NCBI RefSeq assembly: GCF_000364705.1 | Contig: NZ_AQOH01000347.1 | Location: forward strand, 1-48,865 | Reading direction: 5' to 3' | Length of the DNA: 48,865 nt | DNA from: Pseudomonas fuscovaginae SE-1 | GTDB lineage: Bacteria > Pseudomonadota > Gammaproteobacteria > Pseudomonadales > Pseudomonadaceae | Shown here: positions 37,133 to 46,265 of the stretch, piece after piece | How the letters are laid out: every line of letters begins with the position of its first letter | Numbering within the stretch: the stretch's first letter is position 1 | Notes under the pieces: generated by a model | What the model saw: the letters and a program-made list of their open reading frames with translations, nothing else | Told to the model about the DNA's origin: nothing | The model's database searches: none | Made by a program: the position numbers and the translations under genes

Positions 37133-38590
37133 ATGAGCCTGCTCATTCCCTGCATCATCGCCGGCGGTGCCGGTACCCGACTCTGGCCGGTTTCCCGCGA
37201 AGCCATGCCCAAGCCCTTCATGCGCCTGCCCGACGGCGAAAGCCTGCTGCAGAAGACCTTCCGCCGCGCCACTGGCCTGGCCGACGTGCAGCGCCTGCTG
37301 ACCGTGACCAATCGCGAAGTGTTTTTCCGCACCCTGGATGATTACCGGCTGCTGAACAGGGGGGGCACGGCGCTGGACTTCATCCTCGAACCATTCGGCC
37401 GCAACACCGCGCCGGCCATCACCGCCGCCGCCCTGCATGTCGCCCGACTGTACGGCGAGGATGCGCAATTGCTGGTGTTGCCGGCAGACCACCTGATCAA
37501 GGACCTGGACGCCTTCGCCAAGGCGGTGCAAAGCGCGCGCAAACTGGCCGACCAGGGTTGGCTGGTGACCTTTGGCCTGGTCCCGACCAAGGCCGAAACC
37601 GGCTTTGGCTATATCGAGAAAGGCCAGGCGCTGGACGACGGCAGCTTCCAGGTCGCGCGCTTCGTCGAGAAGCCCGACGCGGCCACCGCCCAGGGCTACG
37701 TCGACGGTGGCCTGCACCTGTGGAACGCCGGCATGTTCTGCCTGCGCGCCGACGTGGTGCTGCGCGAACTGCAGGAACATGCCCCGGACGTGCTGGCGGC
37801 GATGAGCGAATGCCTGGCCCACAGCCATAGCCGTGAGGGCAGCCAGGAGTTGCAACTGGAACTGGACAGCAAAACCCTGGGCCTCGCCCCGGACATCTCC
37901 ATCGACTATGCGTTGATGGAACGCTCGAAGAAGGTGGCAGTAGTGCCCTGCCAGCTCGGCTGGAGCGACATCGGTTCATGGCAGGCGGTCCGCGAGCTGA
38001 CCCCGGCCGACGCCAACGGCAACCAGTGCAACGGCGAAACCGTGCTGTATGACGTGAACAACTGCTACATCGACTCACCCAAGCGTCTGGTCGGCGGGGT
38101 CGGGCTCAAGGACCTGATCATCATCGATACCCCCGACGCCCTGCTGGTCGCTGACAGCAAGCGCAGCCAGGACGTGAAACTCATTGCCCAGGAACTCAAG
38201 CGCCAGGGCCACGAAGCCTACCGCCTGCATCGCACGGTGAGCCGCCCCTGGGGTACCTACACCGTGCTCGAAGAGGGCAAGCGCTTCAAGATCAAGCGCA
38301 TCGTGGTCAAGCCCGACGCCTCGCTGTCGCTGCAGATGCACCATCACCGCAGCGAGCACTGGATCGTCGTCAGTGGCATGGCCCTGGTCACCAACGGCGA
38401 GAACGAATTCCTCCTGGACACCAACGAGTCGACCTTCATCAAGCCGGGCAAGACTCATCGCCTGGTCAATCCGGGCGTGATCGACCTGGTGATGATCGAG
38501 GTGCAGAGCGGCGAATACCTGGGCGAGGACGATATCGTGCGCTTCACCGATATCTACGGGAGGGTTCCCGTCGAGGCCAGCAAGTCCTGA
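37133..38590 (+). CDS. pslB: Mannose-1-phosphate guanylyltransferase / mannose-6-phosphate isomerase PslB
   Basis: Bifunctional type II enzyme that supplies GDP-mannose. In 485 residues the N-terminal nucleotidyltransferase has IIAGGAGTRLWPVSREAMPKPF at 8-29, LPADHLI and FVEKPD. The C-terminal cupin isomerase has QMHHHRSEHWIVVSG and KTHRLVNPG metal-binding blocks. It starts 1 bp after pslA, so translation is likely coupled. Homologous to AlgA/WbpW; the psl position makes PslB the best name. Confidence 0.92.
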   Translation: MSLLIPCIIAGGAGTRLWPVSREAMPKPFMRLPDGESLLQKTFRRATGLADVQRLLTVTNREVFFRTLDDYRLLNRGGTALDFILEPFGRNTAPAITAAALHVARLYGEDAQLLVLPADHLIKDLDAFAKAVQSARKLADQGWLVTFGLVPTKAETGFGYIEKGQALDDGSFQVARFVEKPDAATAQGYVDGGLHLWNAGMFCLRADVVLRELQEHAPDVLAAMSECLAHSHSREGSQELQLELDSKTLGLAPDISIDYALMERSKKVAVVPCQLGWSDIGSWQAVRELTPADANGNQCNGETVLYDVNNCYIDSPKRLVGGVGLKDLIIIDTPDALLVADSKRSQDVKLIAQELKRQGHEAYRLHRTVSRPWGTYTVLEEGKRFKIKRIVVKPDASLSLQMHHHRSEHWIVVSGMALVTNGENEFLLDTNESTFIKPGKTHRLVNPGVIDLVMIEVQSGEYLGEDDIVRFTDIYGRVPVEASKS

Positions 38591-38659
38591 AACCCGGCAA
38601 GCACAGTACCACCCAGCCCGTCAGGGAGCTGTAAACATGCACGACAGGAAGAGTGACCA

Positions 38660-39433
38660 ATGAAAACCCCCTTGCTGATCTTCAGTGTTCTACTACTCAG
38701 CGCCTGCAGCATCCCGGCCAAGGTGGTGCTGCCACAGAAAAACGTGCTGCAGGAAGGTCACAGGGCTGGCGAGGCGCTGGCCGGCAAGCCCCTGCCCGCG
38801 CAGCGGATTCGGGCCGGCGATACCTTGCGTATCGTGCGCAACACCGGCGAGGCGCCGTCGATCTCCGCGTTCACCGCCAACTCCATCTATGAATTGACGC
38901 TGTTCACGGTGATGAACGACGGCAGCTTCGCCTACCCCTACATCGGCAACGTCAAGGCGGCGGGCATGACGCCGCAGGAGCTCACCGTGTTCCTGCAGGA
39001 CAAGCTCAAGAACATCTACCAGGACTCGGCGCTGACGGTGAACATTTCCGCCTCGCCGGGCAACACCGTGTTCGTCGGCGGCTCGGTGCGCAATCCGAAC
39101 AACCTGTCGGTGACCACCGCCACCACCCTGGAACAGGCACTGATCGGCGCCGGCGGCCTGCTGCCGGTGGGTGACAGCCGCAACGTCGCGCTGCTGCGTC
39201 AGGAAGACGACGGCCGCTACAAGACCTATTTCTTCGACTACCGCGACACCATGCTCGCCGGCGTCAGCAACCGCCCGCCGGTGCTGCTGCAACGCGGCGA
39301 CGTGATCTTCGTGCCCAAGTCCCGCGTGGGCAATGGCATCGAGTGGGTCGACCTGTACCTGAACCAGCTGATTCCGTTCCAGAAATCGATTGGTATCGGG
39401 GTGAACTACAACTTGCGTGAAAACAGCAACTGA
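38660..39433 (+). CDS. pslD: Polysaccharide export outer-membrane lipoprotein PslD
   Basis: Wza-family export protein, 257 residues. The signal ends in lipobox LLSAC, giving an outer-membrane lipoprotein. The Poly_export domain (RIRAGDTLRIVRNTG, FAYPYIGNVKAAGMTPQELTVFLQDKL) is followed by a SLBB-like part (VFVGGSVRNPNNLSV, LEQALIGAGGLLPVGDSRNVALLR). It should form part of the secretion channel with PslE. The 69-bp gap to pslB is where P. aeruginosa has pslC, a glycosyltransferase missing here. Confidence 0.9.
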   Translation: MKTPLLIFSVLLLSACSIPAKVVLPQKNVLQEGHRAGEALAGKPLPAQRIRAGDTLRIVRNTGEAPSISAFTANSIYELTLFTVMNDGSFAYPYIGNVKAAGMTPQELTVFLQDKLKNIYQDSALTVNISASPGNTVFVGGSVRNPNNLSVTTATTLEQALIGAGGLLPVGDSRNVALLRQEDDGRYKTYFFDYRDTMLAGVSNRPPVLLQRGDVIFVPKSRVGNGIEWVDLYLNQLIPFQKSIGIGVNYNLRENSN

Positions 39434-39451
39434 TCGTTAAGGACAACAGAC

Positions 39452-41446
39452 ATGATCAATATCCGCTCCTTCCGCGATTTGTTGCGCCTGTTTTTCATCT
39501 TCAAGCACGAAGTGAAAATCACCGTGCTGGTGACGCTCATCATCATCCTGCTCGGCGCCTTCCTGCTGCCCAACCGCTACGAGTCCACCGCTCTGCTGCT
39601 GGTCAAGCCGGGGCGCGACACCAGCACCCTGCCGATCGAGATCTCCGATCGCCAGGCGACCATCATCCCCAGTGCCCAGCGCGATCCGATTCTCGACGAG
39701 GAACGCATGCTCACCGGGCGCCCGATCGCCCGCCTGGTGGCCGAGCAGTACCTCAACGAACTGTCCCGGATCCCGCCGCAGGAGGGCTTCCTGGCAACGG
39801 TCAAGACCCTGGTCAAGAGCACCCTGCAAGCGCTGGTCGACGCTGGCCGCGGGCTCCTGCAACTGCTCGGCGTGGTGGAGAAGCAGACCCCGGTCGAACG
39901 TCTGGCCGACCAGTTGCTGAAGAACTTCAACGTGACCCACGCCCCCGGCTCCTCGGTCATGGAAATCAGCTTCACCTGGAACAACCCGGCGGTGGCGCAG
40001 ACCATCGTCCAGAGCTGGATCGAGCAGTACGAACAGGAGCGTACCCGCAGCCTCGGACGCAAGAGTCTCTATACCTTCTATGAAAGTGAAAGCAAGGCGA
40101 CCCAGGCGCGAATCCTCGACTACAAGAAAAAAATCGAGGCCCACCTCAACGAGCTGGGTGCGGTCAGCATCTCCGAGCGCCTGAACGATATCTCGCGCAA
40201 CCTCAACAACCTGCGCGGCGAACACCTGAACACCACCCGGGCCGTGGCCTCGACCCGTAGCGGCCTGGAACGGATCCAGGCGCAGCTCAACAGCATGAAG
40301 AAAGAAATCAGCATCGGCCGGCAGATGAGCATCAACCCCGACCGCCAGGACCTGCAGCAACGGATCAACTCCAAGCAGATCGAACGCCAGGAAATGCTGC
40401 GCACCTTCAAGGAAGGCGCGCCACCGGTGAAGGCCATGGACACCGCCATCGCCAACCTGCAGAAACTGCTCAAGGAGCAGAACGCGGTGGTCCAGCGCTC
40501 CGACAACCTGGCACCGAACCCGGTTTATACCCGCCTGCAGAACAGCTTCGCCGACCAGCAGGCCAGCCTCAGCCGCCTGCAGACCCAGGCCGCACAGCAG
40601 AAGACCCAGCTCGAGCAACTGGAACAGGACCGTCGCCAGGCTCTGGCCATCGAGCCGGAGATGTCGCGCCTGCAACGCGAACTCGATGCCGCCGAGAAGA
40701 GCTTCGCGCTGTACAGCGAAAGCACCGAGAAAGCCCGCATCGACCGTGAACTGGACAAGAGCCGGATCAGCAACATCGCGGTGATCGAGCAGGCCACGCT
40801 CAATGAAGCCAGGGTGTTTCCCAAGAGCCTGAGCATGATCCTGCTGGCGATCCCGCTGAGCCTGGCGGTCGGCCTGCTGGCGCTGTACTTCTTCTACCTG
40901 CTGGACCAGCGCATCCACGATGGCGACAAGATCGAGTCGCGCTTCGGGGTCAAGGTCTGGACCAGCCTGCAGGATATCAGCGACAACGATCCACGGCGGC
41001 GCACCGCCTTCACCGCCAGCATGTACCGGCTGTATGGCGTGCTACCGCTGGAGCGGGTCGCCGAACATGGCCTGAGCATCGGCCTGACCTCGGCCCGTCA
41101 CGGCGAGGGGGTCACCTTCGTCATCGAACACCTCGGCGAGCTGCTGCGCCAGCGCGGCCACAACGTACGCGTCGAAGGCGACGGCCCGGCACAACCCGGC
41201 GAGATCCTGCTGCTCAATGCCGGTGCGTTCTTCTCCAACCAGGAAGCCTTCGTGATCCTGCGCCAGGCCGACCTGATCACCCTGATCATCGAGGCGGAAA
41301 CCACCACCGTGCCGATTCTGGAAAATGCCCTGACGACGCTCAATACCGCGTTCAAGCGGGTCGACGGCATCATCCTCAACCGCCGGCGCTTCGAGATTCC
41401 GGAACGGGTTCTCAACACCCTGGCACGGTTGCGGAGTCACGCCTGA
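39452..41446 (+). CDS. pslE: Chain-length/co-polymerase protein PslE (Wzz-GumC type)
   Basis: A 664-residue inner-membrane protein with helices at ~27-45 (VTLIIILLGAFLL) and ~470-490 (ILLAIPLSLAVGLLALYFFYLL). A long periplasmic coiled coil (residues ~200-420, rich in LERIQAQLNSMKK-type heptads) lies between them. The cytoplasmic tail resembles BY-kinase/ParA folds: IGLTSARHGEGVTFVIEHL from about 543 sits where Walker A should be but lacks the GKS/T. It probably guides chain length and export without kinase activity. A TGATG overlap couples it to pslF. Confidence 0.9.
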   Translation: MINIRSFRDLLRLFFIFKHEVKITVLVTLIIILLGAFLLPNRYESTALLLVKPGRDTSTLPIEISDRQATIIPSAQRDPILDEERMLTGRPIARLVAEQYLNELSRIPPQEGFLATVKTLVKSTLQALVDAGRGLLQLLGVVEKQTPVERLADQLLKNFNVTHAPGSSVMEISFTWNNPAVAQTIVQSWIEQYEQERTRSLGRKSLYTFYESESKATQARILDYKKKIEAHLNELGAVSISERLNDISRNLNNLRGEHLNTTRAVASTRSGLERIQAQLNSMKKEISIGRQMSINPDRQDLQQRINSKQIERQEMLRTFKEGAPPVKAMDTAIANLQKLLKEQNAVVQRSDNLAPNPVYTRLQNSFADQQASLSRLQTQAAQQKTQLEQLEQDRRQALAIEPEMSRLQRELDAAEKSFALYSESTEKARIDRELDKSRISNIAVIEQATLNEARVFPKSLSMILLAIPLSLAVGLLALYFFYLLDQRIHDGDKIESRFGVKVWTSLQDISDNDPRRRTAFTASMYRLYGVLPLERVAEHGLSIGLTSARHGEGVTFVIEHLGELLRQRGHNVRVEGDGPAQPGEILLLNAGAFFSNQEAFVILRQADLITLIIEAETTTVPILENALTTLNTAFKRVDGIILNRRRFEIPERVLNTLARLRSHA

Positions 41447-42636
41447 TGCATATCGCCCTGCTCGCGCCCCTGCCGCCGGAACAGAACGGTATCGCCGACT
41501 ATGCTGGCCACCTGAAGGCGGCCCTGGAGGGCCACGGGGTGCGCGTCAGCACACCGCTGGCCGGATTGGGCAACGCCCCGCAGCGGGCGGCCCAGGCCGT
41601 CGCCGAGCATGACTGGCAGGGCATCGATCTGGTGCACGCGGAAATCGGGGGCGGCCGACTCGCCGAGTTCACTGCCCTGAAGAGCCTGCGCGCGCGCTTT
41701 GCGCGGTTGCCACTGACGGCCACCGTCCATGACCCGGAACGCCTGGTCTGGCGCCGCGAACGCCTGCCCTGGCCGCTGTCGCTGGCCAGCCGGCTGCCCT
41801 CGCCCCTGCCGCAGGTGGCCACGGTGCTGGCCGACCCGCTGTGCCTGCGTGAGGAACGGCAGTTGGCGCGCAGCCTGACCCGACTGATCACCCTGACCCA
41901 ATCGGGCAGCCACTGCCTGCGTCAGCGCATGGGCCTGCGTGGCGAGCAGATGGCGGTGATCCCCCACGGCAACCTGGCCATCGAACCGGCGCCGCTGCCA
42001 CCGCTGGAGCCGCTGAAACTGCTGTATTTCGGCTTCATCTATCGCGGCAAGGGCATCGAGGATCTGCTCGATGCCCTGGCGATGACCCTCGCCCAGCAAC
42101 CCGACCTGCGCAGCCGGTTGCGCCTGACCCTCGCCGGCGGCAGCGAACCGGAAATGGCCTTCGGCCCGTCCGGCAGCTACCTCGATCAACTGCGCCAGCA
42201 CATCCGGCGCCTCGGCCTGCAGGACAGCATCGACTGGCAGCTCGACCTGCCGGCCGCCGACATTCCCAAGGTGATCCAGGCCCACCACGTGATGGTGCTG
42301 CCCTACCGTGAGTCGAGCAAACTCAAGCTGCTCGGCCAGTTGCGCGGCACCAGCGGCGCGCTGTCCTGGGCCGCCGCCTGCGGGCGCGGCGCGATCACTT
42401 CCGACGCCCGCTCGTTCGCCGAAGAGGTCGCCCAGGGCAACGGCGTGATCTTCCCCCAGGGCAACGTCGCCGCCCTGGCGGCCGAGATCAGTCACCTGTG
42501 CGCCACCCCCGAACTGGCGATCCGCTGGGCCGAACACGCCAGCATGATCGGCAACCAGCGGGTCTGGAGCCAGACCGCCAACCGTTTCCTGCAGGTGTTC
42601 GAGCAGGCGTGTCGAGGGCATGAAAATGTGGCGTAA
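41446..42636 (+). CDS. pslF: Glycosyltransferase PslF (GT4)
   Basis: A 396-residue cytosolic GT-B enzyme. The N-terminal acceptor domain begins MHIALLAPLPPEQNGIADYAGHLKAAL. The donor domain shows LKLLYFGFIYRGKGIEDLLDAL, and the later ELRGTSGALSWAAACGRGAI region occupies the place of the E-x7-E loop but is divergent. It likely adds one sugar to the lipid-linked unit. Its start overlaps the pslE stop by 1 bp and its end overlaps pslG by 17 bp. Confidence 0.85.
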   Translation: MHIALLAPLPPEQNGIADYAGHLKAALEGHGVRVSTPLAGLGNAPQRAAQAVAEHDWQGIDLVHAEIGGGRLAEFTALKSLRARFARLPLTATVHDPERLVWRRERLPWPLSLASRLPSPLPQVATVLADPLCLREERQLARSLTRLITLTQSGSHCLRQRMGLRGEQMAVIPHGNLAIEPAPLPPLEPLKLLYFGFIYRGKGIEDLLDALAMTLAQQPDLRSRLRLTLAGGSEPEMAFGPSGSYLDQLRQHIRRLGLQDSIDWQLDLPAADIPKVIQAHHVMVLPYRESSKLKLLGQLRGTSGALSWAAACGRGAITSDARSFAEEVAQGNGVIFPQGNVAALAAEISHLCATPELAIRWAEHASMIGNQRVWSQTANRFLQVFEQACRGHENVA

Positions 42637-43960
42637 ACCGATGCTCTGGGTCCCGCTGCTGGTCGCGCTGGCCGGTGTACTCAGCAGCCTGCAGTGGCGC
42701 GACACCGGCGCCCAGTCGTCCTCCCAGGTGCTGCTCAAGGCACCGCGGGCGATCGAGTGGAAAGACTTCCTCGGGGTCAACGTCCAGTTCCAGTATTTCG
42801 AGCCGGACATCTACCGGAAACAGATGAGCCGGCTCGACGAGCTGGGCCTGAACTGGGTGCGCCTGACCATCCACTGGCCGATGATCGAGCCGCAGCAGGG
42901 GGTCTATGACGTCGCAACCCTCGACGCGGCGATGAAGCAGATGCAGGCGCACAACTACAACATCCTCGCCTACCTGGTAGGTTCGCCGGCCTTCGCCAGC
43001 AGCGCCCCGGCCGACGCCACCAACACCGACCAGTACCCGCCCAGGGACTTCGACCTGTTCGCCAACCGCATGGCGACCCTCGCCGAACGCTATCCCCAGG
43101 TGAACACCTGGCAGGTGTGGAACGAACCGAACATCATCTGGCTGCCCAAGGAGGATCCGACCGCCTACTACCGGCTGCTGACCACCACCGCCAAGGCGAT
43201 TCGCGCGAAGGTCCCGGGCAAGCCGGTTGCGACAGCCGGCCTGGCCTACTACAGCCAGATGCACAGCACGCCGGGGCTGATGCTCGACAGCCTGGTCAGC
43301 CAGGGGCTGGCCAGCCAGAACCTGATTGCCGCCTACCACCCCTATTCCGAACTGCCCGAGGGCGACAGCGCCGCCGCCAGGGACTTTCTGAGCAAGGCCA
43401 ACAGCCTCAACAAATCGCTGCACGGCGCCGGGGTGTCGCAAGTCTGGGCCACCGAATGGGGCTGGTCGAGCTATGCCGGCCCCAGGGAGATGCAAGCGCT
43501 GATCGGCACCTCCGGCCAGCAGGACTACACCCTGCGCCGCCTGGCCCTGATGAGCGCGATGGACTACCAGAGGATCTTCCTGTTCAACCTCAGCGACCTC
43601 GACGCACGGGCCACGCCCCGCGATCAGTTCTACGGCCTGGTGGACCTCGACGGCGAGCCCAAACCGGTCTATACGGCGCTGAAGAACTTCTTCGAGGTGA
43701 CCGGTCCGAAACTGCAACCGGCCGATACCCCCAAACTGCGCAACGCCCCCGACGACCTGTTCAGCGTCACCTGGACCCGCAACGACGGCGCACGCGTCTG
43801 GATGTTCTGGAGCGCCAGCGGCAGCAGCCTGCAACTGCCCGGGGTCACCCAGGCGGCCCTGTACGATCCACTGGCCGGCAGCCGTACCGACCTGAGCGAC
43901 GCCCAGGCCGTGACCGTACCGCTGAAAACCAGCCTGCAACTGTTGGTGTGGTCGCCATGA
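42620..43960 (+). CDS. pslG: Glycoside hydrolase PslG (GH39-like)
   Basis: A 446-residue membrane-anchored periplasmic glycosidase. The N-terminal segment MLWVPLLVALAGVLSSLQ anchors a TIM barrel. Acid/base Glu169 in QVWNEPN and nucleophile Glu279 in WATEWGW correspond to the two catalytic glutamates of P. aeruginosa PslG. The latter trims polysaccharide in the periplasm and can disperse biofilm matrix. The start may be ATG 42620 or ATG 42626; the second has GAGG at better spacing. Overlap with pslH is 4 bp (ATGA). Confidence 0.92.
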   Translation: MKMWRKPMLWVPLLVALAGVLSSLQWRDTGAQSSSQVLLKAPRAIEWKDFLGVNVQFQYFEPDIYRKQMSRLDELGLNWVRLTIHWPMIEPQQGVYDVATLDAAMKQMQAHNYNILAYLVGSPAFASSAPADATNTDQYPPRDFDLFANRMATLAERYPQVNTWQVWNEPNIIWLPKEDPTAYYRLLTTTAKAIRAKVPGKPVATAGLAYYSQMHSTPGLMLDSLVSQGLASQNLIAAYHPYSELPEGDSAAARDFLSKANSLNKSLHGAGVSQVWATEWGWSSYAGPREMQALIGTSGQQDYTLRRLALMSAMDYQRIFLFNLSDLDARATPRDQFYGLVDLDGEPKPVYTALKNFFEVTGPKLQPADTPKLRNAPDDLFSVTWTRNDGARVWMFWSASGSSLQLPGVTQAALYDPLAGSRTDLSDAQAVTVPLKTSLQLLVWSP

Positions 43961-45177
43961 AAATTCTCTGGACCCTTCCTTACCTGCCCTGGCCCACCAC
44001 CAGCGGTGGCAAGACCCGACAATTCCACCTGCTGCGCAGCCTGGCAGCCCGCGGGCACCGGATCACCCTGCTGGTGCAGTCCAAGAGCGCGCTCGACGAA
44101 GCCACCCGCCAGACCCTGCTGCCGCACCTGGAACGGTTGATCGTGGTACCGCGTCGGCCCTTGCGCAGCCTGCGCACGCTGGCCACCGTACTGCTCGCGC
44201 CCTACCCGATGCTGGCCGCCGTCAACGGCTCTGCGCCGTCGCTGCAGCAGCAGTTTCGCGAGTTGCTGGAAGAACACTGGGACGTGATCCAGATCGAGCA
44301 CAGCTACAGTTTCCAGCCGTTCGAACAGCCGCTGATCGAGACCGGGCGTGACTTCATCCTCACCGAGCACAACGTCGAATCGGCCCTCGGCGCGGCCAGC
44401 TACGACCGCCTGCCCGGCTGGCTGCAGCCCTTCACCCTGTACGACCAGTGGCGCTACCGGCGCTGGGAAGCCCGGGTGTTCCGCCAGACCACCGAACTGG
44501 TCGCGGTGACCCAGGCCGACGCCGAGGTGCTGCGCGAGCAGACCGGCAAGCCGGTGGCGGTGGTGGTCAATGGCGTCGACACCGGCCATTACGCCGGTGT
44601 GACACCCGACCTGCACGCCCAGCGCCTGTTGTTCATCGGCAACTACGAATACAGCCCGAACCTGGATGCGGTGGAATGGGCCCTGGAGGAAATCCTGCCG
44701 GCGCTCTGGCAGCACAATCCGAGTGTGCGTTTCGCCATTGCCGGCTACGGCCTGCCGGACGCCTGGCGCGAGCGCTGGAGCGACCCGCGCATCGAGTGGC
44801 AGGGCTTCGTGCCCGACCTGCGCACCCTGCAAAGCCGCGCCTCGATATTTTTCGCCCCCCTGCGCCAGGGCGGCGGTTCCAAGCTCAAGGTGCTGGAGGC
44901 CATGGCCGCCGGCCTGCCAGTGGTCACCACCGACCAGGGCAGCTCGGGCCTGAAAGTCGAGAACGGCCACCACTACCTGGGCAGCGAAGATCCGCAGGTA
45001 CTGGCACGGATACTTGCCGAAGCCCTGGCCGACCCGGCTCGCCTGCAACAGATCGCCGACGCCGGTCGGGCCTACGTCAAGGCCGAACATGACTGGGCCG
45101 TGGCTGCCGCGCAGCTCGAAGCGGTCTACACCCGACTCCCACAGTTCAAAGAAGAAGAAGTGTCCGCATGCGTATAG
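43957..45177 (+). CDS. pslH: Glycosyltransferase PslH (GT4)
   Basis: A 406-residue GT-B enzyme starting MKILWTLPYLPWPTTSGGKTRQFHLLRSL, the glycogen-synthase-like loop for nucleotide sugar. The donor domain has RLLFIGNYEYSPNLDAVEWAL and the E-x7-E type loop GGGSKLKVLEAMAAGLPVVTTDQG. It should transfer one residue of the repeat unit at the cytoplasmic face. The ATG at 43957 overlaps the pslG stop; a far longer in-frame reading to 43117 lies inside pslG and is rejected. It overlaps pslI by 10 bp. Confidence 0.9.
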   Translation: MKILWTLPYLPWPTTSGGKTRQFHLLRSLAARGHRITLLVQSKSALDEATRQTLLPHLERLIVVPRRPLRSLRTLATVLLAPYPMLAAVNGSAPSLQQQFRELLEEHWDVIQIEHSYSFQPFEQPLIETGRDFILTEHNVESALGAASYDRLPGWLQPFTLYDQWRYRRWEARVFRQTTELVAVTQADAEVLREQTGKPVAVVVNGVDTGHYAGVTPDLHAQRLLFIGNYEYSPNLDAVEWALEEILPALWQHNPSVRFAIAGYGLPDAWRERWSDPRIEWQGFVPDLRTLQSRASIFFAPLRQGGGSKLKVLEAMAAGLPVVTTDQGSSGLKVENGHHYLGSEDPQVLARILAEALADPARLQQIADAGRAYVKAEHDWAVAAAQLEAVYTRLPQFKEEEVSACV

Positions 45178-46265
45178 GACTGGATTACCGCGCGACGAGC
45201 TACACCCACACCGGCATCGGCCGCCAGAACCTGGCACTGGAAGAGGCCCTGCGGGCCCATCCGGACGTGCAACTGCAACTGTTCGGCGTGGCGCCGGAAG
45301 ATCATCCCCTGCGCCGCCGCGTGCATTGCCCACGCTGGGAGGCACCGCTGCAAGGCATTCACCGCCTGCCCCTGCGGCTGAGGTTCGAAGCCGGCTTCCT
45401 GCCCGGCGCCTTGCGCGAGGCCGGGGTCGAGATCTACATCTGCAACTTCAACATGGGCCTGCCGCTGGGCCGCAAGCCGGCCGGCATGCGCTATGTGCTG
45501 CAATTGCACGACCTGTTCCAGTTGACCCTGCAGAACAGCCATGGCTCGCGGCTCAAGGAACGCTTCTATCGGATCACCGATCGACTGTCGATCGGCCATT
45601 CGGTCAAGGTCGCCGACCGGATCTGGACACCCTCGCAGTACACCGCCGACGAACTGGTGAAGCTGTTCCCCGAAGCCCGCGACAAGGTCAGGGTCCTGCC
45701 CAACCTGGTCGACGGCTTCAGCGGCGAACCGGCCGACATCGCCGACCTGCAACTGCCCGAGCGCTACTGGCTGGCGGTCGGCACCCGCGAGCCGCGCAAG
45801 AACATCCCCTGGTTCGTCAGCGCCTGGCAGACCGCCCGCCAGCAATCGGACCAGGTCCCGGAACTGGTGCTGATCGGCGCCCCCGAACACCTGCCCTCGC
45901 CGCTGCGGCACCTGCCGGGGCTTCACTACCTCAGCGGTCTCAGCGACGCCCAGTTGCACGCGGTGTATCACCAGGCCCAGCGCCTCTGGCAACCGTCGTA
46001 TGCCGAGGGGTTCGGCTTGCCGGTGGTCGAGGCACTGAGCGTCGGCACGCCGGTCGCGGTCGCCAGCGGTTCGTCACTGGATGAAATCACCCCGCCGCAC
46101 AGCCCGCGCTTCTCGCCCACCGACAGCACGGCCCTGACCGCGCTGATGCTGAGCCTGGCCGAGGCACCGGCCGAAGACCCCGCCGTGCTGCGCGAGTGGG
46201 CCGCCCGGTATGCCACGGCGGCGTACCGGGAGCGCTTCAACCTGTTGCTCGAGGAGCTGCAATAA
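45168..46265 (+). CDS. pslI: Glycosyltransferase PslI (GT4)
   Basis: A 365-residue GT-B enzyme: MRIGLDYRATSYTHTGIGRQNLALEEAL at the N-terminus, then YWLAVGTREPRKNIPWFVSAW and the donor loop QPSYAEGFGLPVVEALSVGTPVAVASGSSLDE with the two conserved glutamates. Mannosyltransferase-like by family resemblance; the linkage is unknown. It overlaps pslH by 10 bp and pslJ by 1 bp (TAATG). Confidence 0.9.
   Translation: MRIGLDYRATSYTHTGIGRQNLALEEALRAHPDVQLQLFGVAPEDHPLRRRVHCPRWEAPLQGIHRLPLRLRFEAGFLPGALREAGVEIYICNFNMGLPLGRKPAGMRYVLQLHDLFQLTLQNSHGSRLKERFYRITDRLSIGHSVKVADRIWTPSQYTADELVKLFPEARDKVRVLPNLVDGFSGEPADIADLQLPERYWLAVGTREPRKNIPWFVSAWQTARQQSDQVPELVLIGAPEHLPSPLRHLPGLHYLSGLSDAQLHAVYHQAQRLWQPSYAEGFGLPVVEALSVGTPVAVASGSSLDEITPPHSPRFSPTDSTALTALMLSLAEAPAEDPAVLREWAARYATAAYRERFNLLLEELQ

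Noticed and set aside
43117..43956. A 686-codon open frame that joins the antisense-free +frame inside pslG to pslH
   Set aside because: The part before 43957 overlaps pslG in another frame and its translation is Arg/Pro/Ala-rich without family features. The pslH product begins at ATG 43957 with a normal glycosyltransferase N-terminus.
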